From positions 8,380,574 through 8,444,573 of the forward strand of contig CM055106.1 in the NCBI GenBank assembly GCA_029204225.1: a stretch of DNA of 64,000 bases. Reading direction: 5' to 3'. This document shows, piece after piece, positions 1 through 10,992 of the stretch. The position numbers and the translations under genes are program-made. The notes beneath the pieces were generated by a model. That model saw only the letters and a list, made by a program, of their open reading frames with translations, did not search any database and had not been told where the DNA came from. The stretch comes from Diphasiastrum complanatum (lineage: Eukaryota; Streptophyta; Lycopodiopsida; Lycopodiales; Lycopodiaceae). Numbering within the stretch: position 1 is the stretch's first letter; each line of letters begins with the position of its first letter.

Positions 1-129
1 GTCTGCAAGTTGGCCGCCCTGCATAAAAATCCTTCTCTTGAGACCCCTGTAGCCTTCGACACCATTATTCGTAAGAACAAATTTGAACCTTCTCGGTGTC
101 CCTCTGAGCAAACTTGGGCTCATACCTGA
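1..129 (+). CDS. 3' end of an unidentified plant coding exon
   Basis: Frame 1 is open from the first base of the window to a TGA at 127-129, giving 42 codons. The peptide is of mixed, soluble composition, starts VCKLAALHKNPSLETP and ends in EQTWAHT. It shows no simple-sequence bias and no retrotransposon motif. I do not recognise the family. The clean open frame at the window edge followed by AT-rich, stop-filled sequence suggests the last exon of a host gene entering from the left. It could also be chance, because 42 codons is short. Confidence 0.35.
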   Translation, partial: VCKLAALHKNPSLETPVAFDTIIRKNKFEPSRCPSEQTWAHT

Positions 130-1967
130 GGCCATTTTGAAACTGGCTTGAATAGAATGAATTTACACCAAGCTAGGATCTGAAACTGGAAAAGACCCTA
201 TTTATTGTATTATCAAATGATAGTTTGATACATCTGTTGGATGAGCACACTTTATGCTATTGATTGGTAGTAGATCAACGATGAGTTATATGCTACTGGC
301 CAGCACTCTGTAGATCGCACCGACATGCACATTTTGTGTGTGTTTGGATGCGTTGCATTCATTGCTTGAAGATAATTTACATGCATGATGACTGGTCGCT
401 ATCCTAGCAGCGATGGAGCATTTGCATTCGCTTCTTGAAGATACTTTACATACATAATGACTGGCCGCTATCCTAACAGCGATGGAGCACCTTTCCATGT
501 GTTGTTTTTTCAAAGTTTTGGTCATGATTTCCATGTATCATTTCAGTGAGAAATAGCAGTGGATGCATAGACCTCTGTCTAATCATAATCTACTGTGATG
601 AATGGTTGGCATATTGTAAACATTGCTCAGTAGAAGTTGTCCTTACTGTTGTCAAAAGTATAGGTTGATTCATACTGCTATGAAATGGTAATATGAATGA
701 TGGTGAAAGTTGTCAATACGTATGGCTATATGTATTGCATAAAGGAGACTTCTAAAAACATAAAACATAACAATAAGCTTTTAGTATAACTAAAGCTATA
801 CTACAACGTGAGGTGTGCTGGAATTCGAATAATCTACGGGTTCTATGGCATCTAAAAATGCTTTTAACTTTTTGAAGTATGCTTGGCTATTCTACAAATC
901 GTTCTTAAAACTGTGACACAACAGTAAGGTAAAAGCACCACCATTAACTAGCTATTTTTGGTGTGATATCACTAGTACATTAGGAGTGTTTCGCTTGAGT
1001 AGTTCGATATGGGTAGCTCGCAAGAAGGGTCTTCATCTCATATTTAGGTACGATGCTATATGATTTAACACCAATGCGAATCGTAATCTAACTCAAAAAG
1101 TTGCAATACGATGCTTGTGCACAAAAGATTTTTCTAGATATGTGGAGAATAAGTGTATGCATTTATGAGATCTTGAAGTGTTTACGTTTCTTACCATTAA
1201 CTAATATGGATTGGTCTAAAGTTTTTAAATATGCGATATGAGCTCACTAAACTAAAAGCGGTTACCGAAGGTGAGCTATATACTTGGCTAGAGTGTGACT
1301 AAAAGTGGGCTTGGATGGCATGGATTTGCCAAAGCTACGAGGTGCTTGTACTCCTAACTGCTTTCGTGGGATGTCCTTGGGGCTAGTATGGCACGAATCT
1401 GCCCTAGTACCTAGCACTTATTCTAAAGTCATTTCTTGCTCTATTTGTGTATTGCAAAATAGCTTCTTACGTGTAGAATGTTAATGTGAATTTAATACAT
1501 TCTTTCGACCCTTATATTGACCAGTATGGCGTATGCCCTGATACGGTTTTGTTAAAGGGTAGATTGTATTGCTAAGTGTAGAATGCTTGATGGGAATGAT
1601 TGGACATATTAATTGTACTTGCAAGCATGATGATAAAGTAGTGAATCTTGTTTTAGACATGGATAACAACTAATGCTCAGCTATGACACCTGTCTTCCTC
1701 ACGTAACTAACTCGTGTAGTTGTGTTTTGTGGGATGGTGGCAGGTAACAACTGAGTGTCCTAAAATTTGCTTCGCTTTATGGTACTTTGTACTGTAAAAC
1801 TTTATACAGCTTTATTTTTACCTGTTATGCTATGAATTGAAGGGTTCAAAGGGCTTGGTCTTGACTTGTCAAGAGGGACTATGTGATGTTCTGTTACTCT
1901 CTCTCTCCACATCGCCTACAAATTGGGGATCACATTGTAATAACATTCATCATCCCCAACTAAAGAC
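130..1967. other. Intergenic, no supported gene
   Basis: Apart from the 69-bp tandem duplication at 355-491, I see no coding frame with recognisable domains on either strand, no LTR pair and no RNA gene. The short open frames here have no family signature. Confidence 0.6.
355..491. repeat. Tandem duplication, 69-bp unit x2
   Basis: Two adjacent copies of a 69-bp unit start at 355 and 424, each beginning GCATTC. Both contain a CTTGAAGATA word and a GCTATCCTA(G/A)CAGCGATGG word, and differ at several bases. On the minus strand the duplication keeps a short frame open and gives a repeated peptide, but nothing else suggests it is coding. Confidence 0.8.
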
Positions 1968-2396
1968 TTGATTGATTTCATTACTAAGAGAGATCTATGG
2001 AGAATTGTGAGAGTCAAAGCAAAGACTCTACCTTTCCAGGTTATAGATGGAAATCGGTATATCATGAGAGAACAAATCTATGAGTGGGAGAGGTTCAGGT
2101 GGATTTTCTTGCATATATGGGACTTCCACGTTATCTTTGAGTTTGTTAAACATGACAAGCATGCACGATACATGTGGCTCTGTATTGATGGACATGGAAT
2201 TGGATCGGACATAGACCTCTTTGATGTAGCATGTTACTTTCCTCCAAAGTCCACCTCCTTCGCTAAAAGTACTAGTTCACCTTATCTTGACCTTTCTACA
2301 TATATTGTTAGGTTTGCAAAGCTAGGGCATACATTTCTCATTGGTGATTTCAATGCCAAGAATGACTGTCGAATTTCCATGTATACATTTCCTTGA
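1968..2396 (+). mobile_element. LINE (non-LTR) endonuclease-domain remnant
   Basis: The 142-codon frame resembles the C-terminal part of an endonuclease/exonuclease/phosphatase (EEP) domain of plant LINE-type elements. It has a YFPP(K)S segment around residue 90, a hydrophobic helix, then the diagnostic GDFNA motif near residue 127. In that family the Asp and Asn of GDFNA are metal and phosphate ligands for target nicking. No reverse transcriptase follows, and the frame ends just after GDFNAKN. This is therefore a truncated relic. The upstream part of the frame is weakly conserved and may not be native. Confidence 0.65.
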
Positions 2397-2399
2397 TGG

Positions 2400-2850
2400 A
2401 GATGACTTGGCCATTTATAATGTAGCCTGATTCTAGAATGTATACGTGTCATTCTCATAGTAGAGGTCATCTTGTTATTGCATATCTCAAGGTATTAACA
2501 TCTTCCATTCCACTCATATCTAAATTTCATCTCTCTCACCGTCTACTCTCTCTTATTGTTATTTCCTCTCCATCAATCTTGGTACTATCTTGCCACCACA
2601 GTCATCTTCCCAAACCCCACCTCATCGTGCACCCAAATATACCTTTGACCATGTTTGTATGCATGTCTACCATGAATTTTTGACTTCATTAATAGTTCAC
2701 TAATTTTAACATTTCAATTCTTTGTAGTGACATGCCTCCTTTTCTACCACTTCGCTCCATACTACAAACTCTATTTTTAAATGGGGGATTGGATATTTGA
2801 GAATCCCGAAGGATTCTAGTGTAATACGTACTGGCATGCATTAAAAATCG
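2400..2850. other. Intergenic, no supported gene
   Basis: I see only short open frames with no domain signature. It lies between the LINE remnant and a gypsy integrase tail. Confidence 0.5.
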
Positions 2851-2940
2851 TCCCCTAGATACAGAGGACCATATCAGATCTTGAAAAAGATTGGATTCTT
2901 AGCTTAACACTTCGCATTAGAGGAATTCTGAATCCAAATA
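2851..2940 (+). mobile_element. Ty3/gypsy integrase C-terminal tail, fragment
   Basis: Translation from 2851 reads SPRYRGPYQILKKIGFLA, then a stop, then HFALEEF. This is the beta-barrel tail typical of plant gypsy integrases (the pattern K-L-x-P-R-Y-x-G-P-Y-x-I, then K-I-G-x-x-A-Y). Only about 30 codons survive, with one stop. The gag remnant 300 bp downstream is on the opposite strand, so the two are separate insertions or a rearranged pair. Confidence 0.7.
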
Positions 2941-3254
2941 CAAATTAGTTAAGTCCATTCCATCCTAATTCATATACCCTCCCCGATTTGATAGCGAATG
3001 CCATTCCCATCACCATCTTGTCAATAAACATGCGCGTACACGGTCTACATTCCCTAAACTCCACTCGTTGCTCTCTTCATTGTGTGCTCTATTGGAAATA
3101 AAACATGTCTACAATAAATGGGAAGAACCCCATTAATGTTCTTCATAGCTTTCCACGAGGCTTTTGGACATGAGTTCTTGTCCGTCATGCTCCACCTACT
3201 CTCTTGGATAACCTAGATATCTAGTTTAACTATGCCTTAATCAACAACTTTCTT

Positions 3255-4030
3255 AATGCTTAAAACTGTTCTGGAGTAAGTTGCGTTCCAACTTGCACAA
3301 TCTTTTCTGGTTCTCCTAGTTCAACAAGATTCATAGGTTGTGTCCTCGCTGATCCATCGTAAACCTCTTTTGTTTCTAGTACATGCTCTTCTGGTTCACG
3401 ATGAGCTTTTGGTAACATAATGACAACATTAGCTTGTAATTGCTTTCTAGATGCCACCAATGTGGATCATACGCTTTCGCGACCTGTACGATGTCATCGA
3501 AAGTTTGAAGCACATTACGCTTGCACAAATCCATAAATTCTTGTAGATACGAGTCCAAACTACGAGTACCCATTTTGCAGTTGACAAATCTTTGGTAGAA
3601 GTCCGAGTCGTCCACAACCACAAACGACTATCTGAACACTTCCATGAACTCTTCCCATGTGGTAGGTTTCGGTTGTAGGTCACGCCACCACAATGAAGCT
3701 TTCCCTCGGAAGAACAGAACTACACTCTCAATCTTTTTATCTTCAGGAATTCCGTGTAGATTAGAATAATCGGTCCACTTGGTTAACCAATCATCTACAA
3801 CCTCAAGCTTTTTCTCTTTCTTCTCCCCCCAAAAATGGTTCAGATTGAAAACCCAAATTCGATGCGGATAGAGTTTTCACTTGATTCAACAGTACTTCCA
3901 TAAGCTCTTGGCTTAATGACTGGAAAATCTACAGATAGGTAGGCATAGGCACTTGACTCTCAAGAGCTGCAACTGCATTATCATTTGACGTATTGATTTC
4001 CTGAAACGCAAAAGTAGCTTAATTAGTCGA
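3255..4030 (-). pseudogene. Ty3/gypsy gag remnant
   Basis: Reading the minus strand from about 4030 gives a Retrotrans_gag-like domain. There is a VVDDWLTKWTDYSN segment, then FFRGKASLWWRDLQPKPTTW, then WEEFMEVFR ending in a stop. The same frame resumes with DDSDFYQRF and SLDSYLQEFMDLCKR. The conserved pattern G-x-A-x-x-W-W followed by W-x-x-F and Y-x-x-E-F identifies the capsid region. A premature stop follows EVFR and no protease follows, so the gene is dead. Confidence 0.75.
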
Positions 4031-4510
4031 CATGTTTGAAATCTAACAAGTGAAATTTTCTAGACCTTCATACCTAACCGATATTACTCAGCAAGGTCTT
4101 TTACTTTATTAAGCAAATTTTGTTTAATAAATATTAGATTGATTTAAAACAACAACAACTTCTTAGGACCAATTCTTTATGAAAAATAAACCCTAAACCC
4201 CTTAGGATCCCCATGCAATCCTATAATAAGCTATTGATCTTCTATTCTTGCATTGAAGCAGTCAAACACCATGCACGTGCTCCTATGTCCAAATATAGAT
4301 CTGGGCCTTCATATGATTATTAATTACTTAATTGACCATGTCCGGAATGACGAGGCATAACTAATAACCACATACAACTGGAGTGACTGACTATCTACGT
4401 CAAGAATTATTCCGAATCCCTCATACTGGACATGGACATAACAATAACATCATACATGTGAGTTAGGATAATCTCCTCCCAACCACACAAATGTCGGATG
4501 TTGATGCAAA

Positions 4511-4512
<2 letters not shown>

Positions 4513-4555
<43 letters not shown>
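4513..4555. repeat. (AC)n microsatellite
   Basis: An uninterrupted AC dinucleotide tract of about 21 units. Confidence 0.97.
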
Positions 4556-4556
<1 letters not shown>

Positions 4557-4936
4557 TTGTGTTACAAGGCGAACATACATTGGATTTGGCCCGAAGTGTT
4601 CTCTAAAATACATGGCATACAAGCTTATCTTGCAAATTTAAGAACTTTTAAGTGGTCACCATGCGAGGAGCATTCATTGCCTTAAAATTTTGATAAAGGT
4701 ACATGTTCCTACATCAACAACCCATGACTCGCTTGCTGAACTAATTCTTGATACGATTAGTTTTTTACAAACACATCTTCTAGAGAGTTGTCATTGTTAT
4801 CGTGAGCAACCTTTTCAATGTAGTTTCACTTACATATTCACATCTTCTAAAAAGCTTGTTGTATTGAGAATGGATTCTAAGGCATCATTTCACTAAGATG
4901 GTGAGAATGTTATGTCTTAGGATGGGGACCACCGAT

Positions 4937-4937
<1 letters not shown>

Positions 4938-4995
<58 letters not shown>
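4938..4995. repeat. (CT)n microsatellite
   Basis: An uninterrupted CT tract of about 28-29 units. Confidence 0.97.
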
Positions 4996-4996
<1 letters not shown>

Positions 4997-5559
4997 CACA
5001 TGACCACCACCTATGGCCCACCTATTTTTTATGGCATTTTTATGACTAAAAAAATTTATGGACATCTTCATGGCAATAAATTTGTTCCTATGAGCTCAAG
5101 CAATAATGGCTCTTGTTGACAATGAATCCCATTTTTGAAATAGGTGGCTGATATTGATTCTTAAGGGAAATGAGATCTACTTAGAAACATCCTCATGTAT
5201 CGTTGAATGAGCGGGCAATGACATTTTGCCTGGCTCATTCCATTGCGTAAAGGATAGTGGTTGCTTTTTCACATGACCATTATGCTGTAGAATCTGCATT
5301 TGAGAAACATAATCAACGTTTTTGAAGTTAAGCTTTTTTCACAAGACCACTATAAAGCAAAATTTGCATCTGCAAAACATAATCACCAGTGAAAAAGGTG
5401 GATTGCCCATTCTGGTTTTTAAGCAGTCTGAAGATATGGGCAGAAAATTCAGCAACTATCTTTTATGTGTTTAAAATTGAAGCAATCCACATATGGCAAG
5501 CCCACTAAAACAAGGATGACCATTGAATGCCCTTCCTTTGTTTTTCTTTTTTTTGATCT

Positions 5560-5927
5560 TCTTCTGCTTCTTCTTCTTCTTCTATGGTGATTGTACAAGA
5601 GAGTTTGTACTGATCGTCGCCCTACTCTCCCGTCGCCTCTCTGCTTTTTCCTTTCTTTCTCTCTCTGCCTTAAAGCTTTCTGCATGATCTGCAACCTGCT
5701 GCTTCCAATCACATCTCTCATCCAAGCTCATTCTTATCATCTCTAATCAACTACACTTCCAATTTTCTTGCTTTTTCTCGTTTCCTCATTACTCCATGAA
5801 GGATTAAAAACCAAAACCCTAGCATGTGTTTTCTCTTTTGATCGCCATACCCTAGCGAACATCTCTCTTTCTACCACTTCATAGATCCATGCACCCTGCA
5901 TTGGCTTGTTTCTGAAACAGCGTAGCT
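5560..5927 (+). promoter_or_regulatory. Promoter/5' leader of the VPS23 gene
   Basis: The strip before the start codon is pyrimidine-rich, with TTC repeats near 5565-5584 and CTTTCTCTCTCT-type runs near 5640-5670. It contains a plant telo-box, AAACCCTA, at 5814-5821, and a second CCCTAGC near 5850. Telo-boxes and pyrimidine patches are common in leaders of plant housekeeping genes. An in-frame TGA at 5913-5915 separates the leader from the CDS. I cannot place a transcription start. Confidence 0.5.
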
Positions 5928-7244
5928 ATGCCGTCCCTTCCTACATTTCCCTCCTCGCATGCCTCGCTGCAGTTTCTCAACTCTGTGCTTTCACAGCGAG
6001 GGCCAAACCCTCTCCCCTACCAGGAGGATCTCAAGTGGCACGTCCGCCAGCACCTGCTCACACTCATTCAGGAATTTGCCGGCCTGCAACTGAAAACGGC
6101 CATATTCACACACAACGATGGCAGGGCTGTCAATCTCCTGCAAGCTCACGGCACCATTCCAATGCTTTACAAAGAGGTAAGTTACAACATCCCTGTCACT
6201 CTATGGCTGTTGGAGAGCTATCCAAGGAATCCACCGCTTATTTATGTAACCCCCACAAGGGACATGATCATCAAACCTAGGCATAGGTTTGTGGATGCTT
6301 CTGGACTGGTTTCTGCACCTTTTCTTGATCAGTGGATCTTTCCTCGTTGCAATTTAGTTGAGCTTGTGCAAAATCTCAGTTCAGTTTTTGGTCAGGATCC
6401 TCCTCTTTACTCCAGGCCAGCTTCACCCCGGCCGCCTCATCCATCCCGGCAGGGGACTAATGCTGCAGGTAGCTTAGGGCTTAGAAATCCCACCACCAAC
6501 TCAAACACGACCCTTGCCCCTTCTTCTCGTGGAGCATCTCCCTTGGGGACACCTTTATCTCCGAAGCAATATTCACCTTCACCACAGCATGTGAATCGGA
6601 TTGATAATGCATCTCCAAGGCCTTATCCACCTTCACCACAGCGTCTGAAGCGGACTGATAATCCATCTCCGAGGCCTTATCCACCTTCCCCACATCGCTC
6701 AAATCAGACTGATAATCCGTCAGAGGTTTTCAAGAGAAATGCCATAAATTATTTGATGGACCATTTGCGAAAGGACATGTTAGGGTTGAGAAAATCATTT
6801 GAATTAGAAATTGATGAGCTCTTTACGATGCAAGCATTGTTGAATCAGAGATCCGAACAGCTTGAGCAAGGTTTTAGTAATTTCAAGCAGGAAAAGGAGG
6901 GCTTGGAACAGCAGGTGCAGCTTGTGCTAAAAAATGCTGACACACTGGAAACTTGGTTGGAAACCAATGACAAAGATACAAAACAAGTAGACATTGATGA
7001 TGTATTTCAGCCATCCGATGCATTGTCTAAACAGATGCTTGAGTGTAGGGCATCAGATCTTGCAATAGAGGATAGTTTATATTCATTGGATAAGGCAGTG
7101 CAGGATGGAGCCATACCAGTGGAGGCTTATCTCAAATATGTTCGAACCCTATCTCGTGAACAGTTCTTTTTCAGAGCTACTACTCTGAAAGTGAGAGCAG
7201 CACAATTGCATATACAAGCATTTGGCATGGCCTCAAATGCTTGA
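5928..7244 (+). CDS. ELC: ESCRT-I subunit VPS23/ELC (TSG101-like), intronless
   Basis: 438 codons. Residues ~25-160 form a UEV (ubiquitin E2 variant) domain with the plant ELC signatures SQRGPNPLPY, HNDGRAVNLLQ, GTIPM, YNIPVTLWLLESYPR and DPPLYSR. The E2 active-site Cys is absent, as expected of a UEV. Residues ~160-265 are Pro/Ser-rich, ~285-340 are predicted coiled coil, and ~365-432 are the Vps23 core ('steadiness box', with YLKYVRTLSREQFF). In this family the UEV binds ubiquitin on endosomal cargo, and the C-terminal part assembles with VPS28 and VPS37 for sorting into multivesicular bodies. The start is supported by an in-frame TGA 12 bp upstream and a G at -3. An intact single exon matches known plant ELC genes, which are also intronless. 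It is slightly longer than the ~400 residues I expect, because of the repeated linker. Confidence 0.93.
   Translation: MPSLPTFPSSHASLQFLNSVLSQRGPNPLPYQEDLKWHVRQHLLTLIQEFAGLQLKTAIFTHNDGRAVNLLQAHGTIPMLYKEVSYNIPVTLWLLESYPRNPPLIYVTPTRDMIIKPRHRFVDASGLVSAPFLDQWIFPRCNLVELVQNLSSVFGQDPPLYSRPASPRPPHPSRQGTNAAGSLGLRNPTTNSNTTLAPSSRGASPLGTPLSPKQYSPSPQHVNRIDNASPRPYPPSPQRLKRTDNPSPRPYPPSPHRSNQTDNPSEVFKRNAINYLMDHLRKDMLGLRKSFELEIDELFTMQALLNQRSEQLEQGFSNFKQEKEGLEQQVQLVLKNADTLETWLETNDKDTKQVDIDDVFQPSDALSKQMLECRASDLAIEDSLYSLDKAVQDGAIPVEAYLKYVRTLSREQFFFRATTLKVRAAQLHIQAFGMASNA
6585..6722 (+). repeat. 54-bp in-frame tandem repeat in the VPS23 linker
   Basis: Two full 18-codon units (6585-6638 and 6639-6692) and a partial third (6693-6722) encode QxxxRxDNxSPRPYPPSP-type blocks from residue 220. 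The PRPYPPSP element recurs. The flanking LSPKQYSPSP looks like an older, degraded unit. This expands the proline-rich linker between the UEV and the coiled coil without breaking the frame. Confidence 0.85.
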
Positions 7245-8612
7245 TTATATGCCTGAATTTTCTATGTAAAGATCAAGCACTGCACTTTATTTTGAAAATC
7301 ATGCAAAAAAAGCTTGTCTATAACTTACAGATCAGAAGACTTGACACTATGCATGTGACCGTAAAAGAGTTGGCAGCTCGGAACAACTCGACAATTATTG
7401 GATATGACATGGTGTTAATGACATGCCGCTTTCTCCACCATGACAGGGTATACACTAACAGTTTATAGCCAGCTATACTTTTTTCCTGCAAGGAATATTA
7501 TGGTCATTCAGGTTTATCATGACTCTCTTAAGACTGGTCATGCGTTGATATGGGGATCTTTGCAACTGCAGCCTAGCAGTTAATAATAAGCGAAGACCTT
7601 AATTCGTCATTTAGTGATGGGGAAACAATCGGATCAAAGTTTCTTTCCATTCTGAAGTTGCAGAAGTGCAAGAGAGTTGCAATGTGGTTTGTTTTAAGCT
7701 TGTAATTGAAGTCTTTGTAAAACAAGAATTTTTTTAAAACTGATCCAGGACATGTTTGTTTTTTGGGTTGGCCATAGTTCAGACTCAATGAGCATGTCTG
7801 CTTGCACACGGTGTTCTCCTGCAACTCTTGGTAGAAACAAAACAATCTCAGAACCATAGCGAGGCTTAGCAGAATTTTCTATATGTTTATATATGTATGT
7901 GCTTCCTCATAGTAGGTCTTCTACATAGTAAAAAGTTAGACCACTCAGGATAGTTGTTAGTTGTAGCATATGGCATTTGGGTCTTCAGCATGGAAGGACT
8001 GGTTCATTGAACAAATTTCTGAAGTCAGCATAATAAAAGAATGTTCTGTCCATTTTTTTGGAATCTTTGTGCACTCTTGCAATGTCGAGTCTGGTACTTT
8101 TAGTTGAGGTTTGGTCTACCCTGACATCTATGCATAAGGAAGAACTACACCTCAGCTCTAGCTCTGGAAATTCAGACATTCTGAAAAAGCTCAGTATGCA
8201 ATTGCTTTGGTGTTATTCTCTTGGGAATCTTGAAACATGATTAATTCCGACACTTAATGATTGATGTTATCCTAGACATAAGACTGATATAGAAAAACCA
8301 TTGGGCTTAGAATGAAGTTCAGATATTGGTGGTGGACCTAGTAGGCATTACGAATGAAAGCTGTTAAAAGTTCAAATTAGTTGATGGACATCATGGAGAA
8401 AGTAAAGAATAGTTATAATTAATAGATGTTTTTAACTAGATTTGACATAAAAATATTGCATAGATAGGTCAATGTTTATGGAATGGACAATTGTGGTTGC
8501 CATTATGTATGTATCAATTTAAAGTTCAAATCATTTTCGTTTTTCATTGAAAAGAAAAAATGAGATTTTTCTTTTTTACATTTTGTACATACAAAACATA
8601 GTTGCAGCATAG
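7245..8612. other. VPS23 3' flank and intergenic, no gene
   Basis: Probably 3' UTR for the first few hundred bases. No domain-bearing frame is visible on either strand, and I see no convincing polyadenylation site. Confidence 0.5.
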
Positions 8613-8648
8613 AATTGTGAATCACGGTTTGAACCGCGATTCACAATT
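8613..8648. repeat. Near-perfect 36-bp inverted repeat
   Basis: The left arm AATTGTGAATCACGGTT pairs with the right arm AACCGCGATTCACAATT around a two-base centre, with one A/C mismatch. It could fold as a cruciform or hairpin. Related GAATC/GAACC words recur at 9313-9395, past the tandem duplication, which suggests the tip of a decayed foldback element. Confidence 0.75.
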
Positions 8649-8901
8649 TTATATAGGTTTTTTGAGAATCATTTTTTTTGTGGGCAATATCGATACCAAA
8701 TTAAAGCTCTTGACAAGAGCAGTGCATTTATGCAGGTTGCTAGTAATTTTAGGTATAGTATGGTCCATTTCGAGGTAGATAGCTGAAACATTGTTTTATT
8801 CTAGATTCAAACTATACTGTTGTGGGTTGTGTACAAAAACAATTATGCACCAAATGTTTTGGAAGCAGTTAAGCACAAAACTGGATAATAAGCATGTAGT
8901 G

Positions 8902-8903
<2 letters not shown>

Positions 8904-8952
<49 letters not shown>
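8904..8952. repeat. (CT)n microsatellite
   Basis: About 24 CT units, directly abutting the 193-bp tandem duplication. Confidence 0.95.
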
Positions 8953-8953
<1 letters not shown>

Positions 8954-8954
<1 letters not shown>

Positions 8955-9305
8955 GTTCTTCCTCTTCGTGTGATGTGTGGCCCATACACTCTAGTTCTGC
9001 TCACAGGCGGAAGTGATATGTGGCCCAGAAGTTGAACAATCACGTGGGGGGATTCTCTCAGCCAATTGCCGCAGGTCATTGGTGCTGCGCCCATGCTCCC
9101 AATGTTTTATGGCTCTCTCTCTGTCTCTCTGTCTCTCTCTCTCTCTAGTTCCTCCTCTTCGTGTGATGCGTGGCCCATACACTCCAGTTCTGTTCACAGG
9201 TGAAAGTGATGCGTGGCCCAGAAGTTGAACAATCCTGTGGGGGGATTCTCTCAGCCAATTGTCACAGGTCATCGGTGCTGCGCCCATGCTCCCAATGTTT
9301 TATGG
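8954..9305. repeat. Tandem duplication, ~193-bp unit x2, CT-tract linked
   Basis: Copies start at 8954 and 9147 with AGTTC(T/C)TCCTCTTCGTG and run to CCCAATGTTTTATGG. The first copy ends in an imperfect CT tract (9112-9146) equivalent to the perfect tract that precedes it, so the unit is 'CT tract plus ~158 bp unique'. The second ends at 9305 without a tract. The copies differ at about ten positions. The open frames on both strands are by-products. Confidence 0.85.
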
Positions 9306-10175
9306 TACCTTTCGAATCGCCTTTTCGAACCGTGTTTGAATCGAGTTTGAATTGGAAAAGAATCGGCTTCTCCAGGTTCAAACCGACGAATCGGTTTTAG
9401 GGTTTTTGTTTTTTAAACATTAATCTCACAGCATACATATTACATATGGCATATTCTAATGTACCATGTGCATGGTTAGTTAAGTGGTAAATTAGCAAAT
9501 GACAATGTATACAATGTACATTGTGTAACTTTTAACTATTAACAAGTAATAGATTACAATACTAAGTTCTAACTTCTAATAGCTTACATGAAACTTCCTG
9601 TTTTTATTAATAAAAGATGGGAAACCCATCGGAGTACAAAGGAATGCATGTAGAAAGTGTACAAGGCGAATTGAGATATTGTACATCAACTATAACAAAG
9701 CAACAATCTCATAGTAACAGTACTAAGTAGTAAGTATTAACTTCTAAATATTAACTCTTGAGCTACAACTTACCATAGTTTGTGAGGACAAATCCCATTC
9801 GACATTCAACATTGATAATTGAAATGTTCCACATTTGAACATTACCAAAATGTTCTTGTTGGCCTTGCCTTGCAAAGGCAATACTATGTGGTGAGGTCGG
9901 TCAATGAAAAAAAGTCAACATTAAAGATCAATATGTGGTAGTTGCCCAAAGTTTTAAGTGCCAACCTTGGTTGTAGGCTAAAGTATCATGCATAACTATT
10001 TTCAATAGTGGTGCATATATGCACGCATGCGTACTTTATCAAACATGACTCGTTGTATACTATTTTGAAATTGATACTTTGCATTTAGTAATTTCAAATT
10101 AATACTTTGCATTGTGAAAATCAAAAGCAAAAGAAAAAAAGCATGTGTGCGTGAGACTTTCAATATTTAAAGACG

Positions 10176-10181
<6 letters not shown>
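9306..10181. other. Intergenic, no gene
   Basis: Contains degenerate GAATCGG/GAACCG words at 9313-9395 related to the hairpin at 8613. Otherwise AT-rich with no recognisable frame. Confidence 0.5.

Positions 10182-10231
<50 letters not shown>
10182..10231. repeat. (CT)n microsatellite, one interruption
   Basis: A CT tract of about 25 units with a single CTTT interruption near 10214. Confidence 0.95.
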
Positions 10232-10420
10232 ATCCTTCTCTTGCATTCAGCAGCTCTCATCCTTCTCTTCTCTTTTATTATGTACTTTCTCAAGTAATAA
10301 ATGATGATGTTGTTTGATAGTTGTGAATCTTGATGGACTTGCTTAAATTTGTTAACAATTGACACTTGTGGCAAGTAGTGAAATTGATTTATTACAGAGT
10401 GTAGATTTTGTTTCATCAAA

Positions 10421-10496
10421 ATCTCAATTTCTCAGTTTCTCAGTTTCTTAGAATCTCAGTTTCTCAAAATCTCAGTTTCTCAATATTCTCAATTTC
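10421..10496. repeat. ~10-bp minisatellite (TCTCAGTTTC type)
   Basis: Seven or eight degenerate copies of a 9-15 bp unit, TCTCAGTTTC or TCTCAA(A)ATC, in tandem. Confidence 0.8.
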
Positions 10497-10968
10497 AAAG
10501 TTCACAAACCATCAATAAAGTAATTTTCAGGACACATCTCTGAAAATTCGATCATTTCTTCATCCAATATGGAAGCTATTTCCTGCAAAACAAAACACAA
10601 TCGCAAAATTATAATTAGATAGAGATCAGTTCTTATTGGTGAAAACTTATTGATGAATTATATATGTCACAAAACACAAACTCAATAATCTCACCTACAA
10701 TCCACGTGCATTTTGTTCTCTAATACAACATAATTAAAATTATTACCAAATTGCATAACTCATCACCAAAACATAAATTCATTTTATAAACTGAATAAAA
10801 TTATTCTTTGAATACTTTCAGAATATCATATCATTTGTGAATCCAACTTTAGTTGCAGCAGGGTTACACATCCCAAATTTACTACATCTCAATTGGAACA
10901 ATCATTGTTGCAATATTGTGGCATCGCACCTACAACCACATGATCTATCAAAGGCAATATCCTAAGTC

Positions 10969-10992
10969 GGGGGGGGGGGGGGGGGGGGGGGG
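10969..10992. repeat. Poly-G run of 24
   Basis: An uninterrupted G24 followed by CGGG. It is a genuine homopolymer or an assembly or sequencing artefact. Such runs are unstable and often miscounted. Confidence 0.9.

Larger units (their letters stand above)
4031..5560. other. Intergenic with microsatellites, no gene
   Basis: AT-rich sequence with an AC tract and a long CT tract. The open frames across these tracts translate to Thr-His or Ser-Leu runs and are artefacts of the repeats. Confidence 0.6.

Noticed and set aside
4491-5119. Open frames with Thr-His or Ser-Leu runs over the AC and CT tracts
   Set aside because: Dinucleotide repeats are open in several frames. There is no other coding evidence.
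5906-6280. Alternative 124-codon frame starting upstream of the VPS23 start
   Set aside because: It is out of frame with a strongly conserved protein and has no family support.
8791-9400. Several open frames on both strands over the 193-bp tandem and CT tracts
   Set aside because: They arise from the repeat itself, with Arg-Glu or Ser-Leu runs and no domain.
10969-10992. Poly-G24 as a regulatory element
   Set aside because: Most simply a homopolymer or sequencing artefact. No partner G runs form a quadruplex pattern with flanks.
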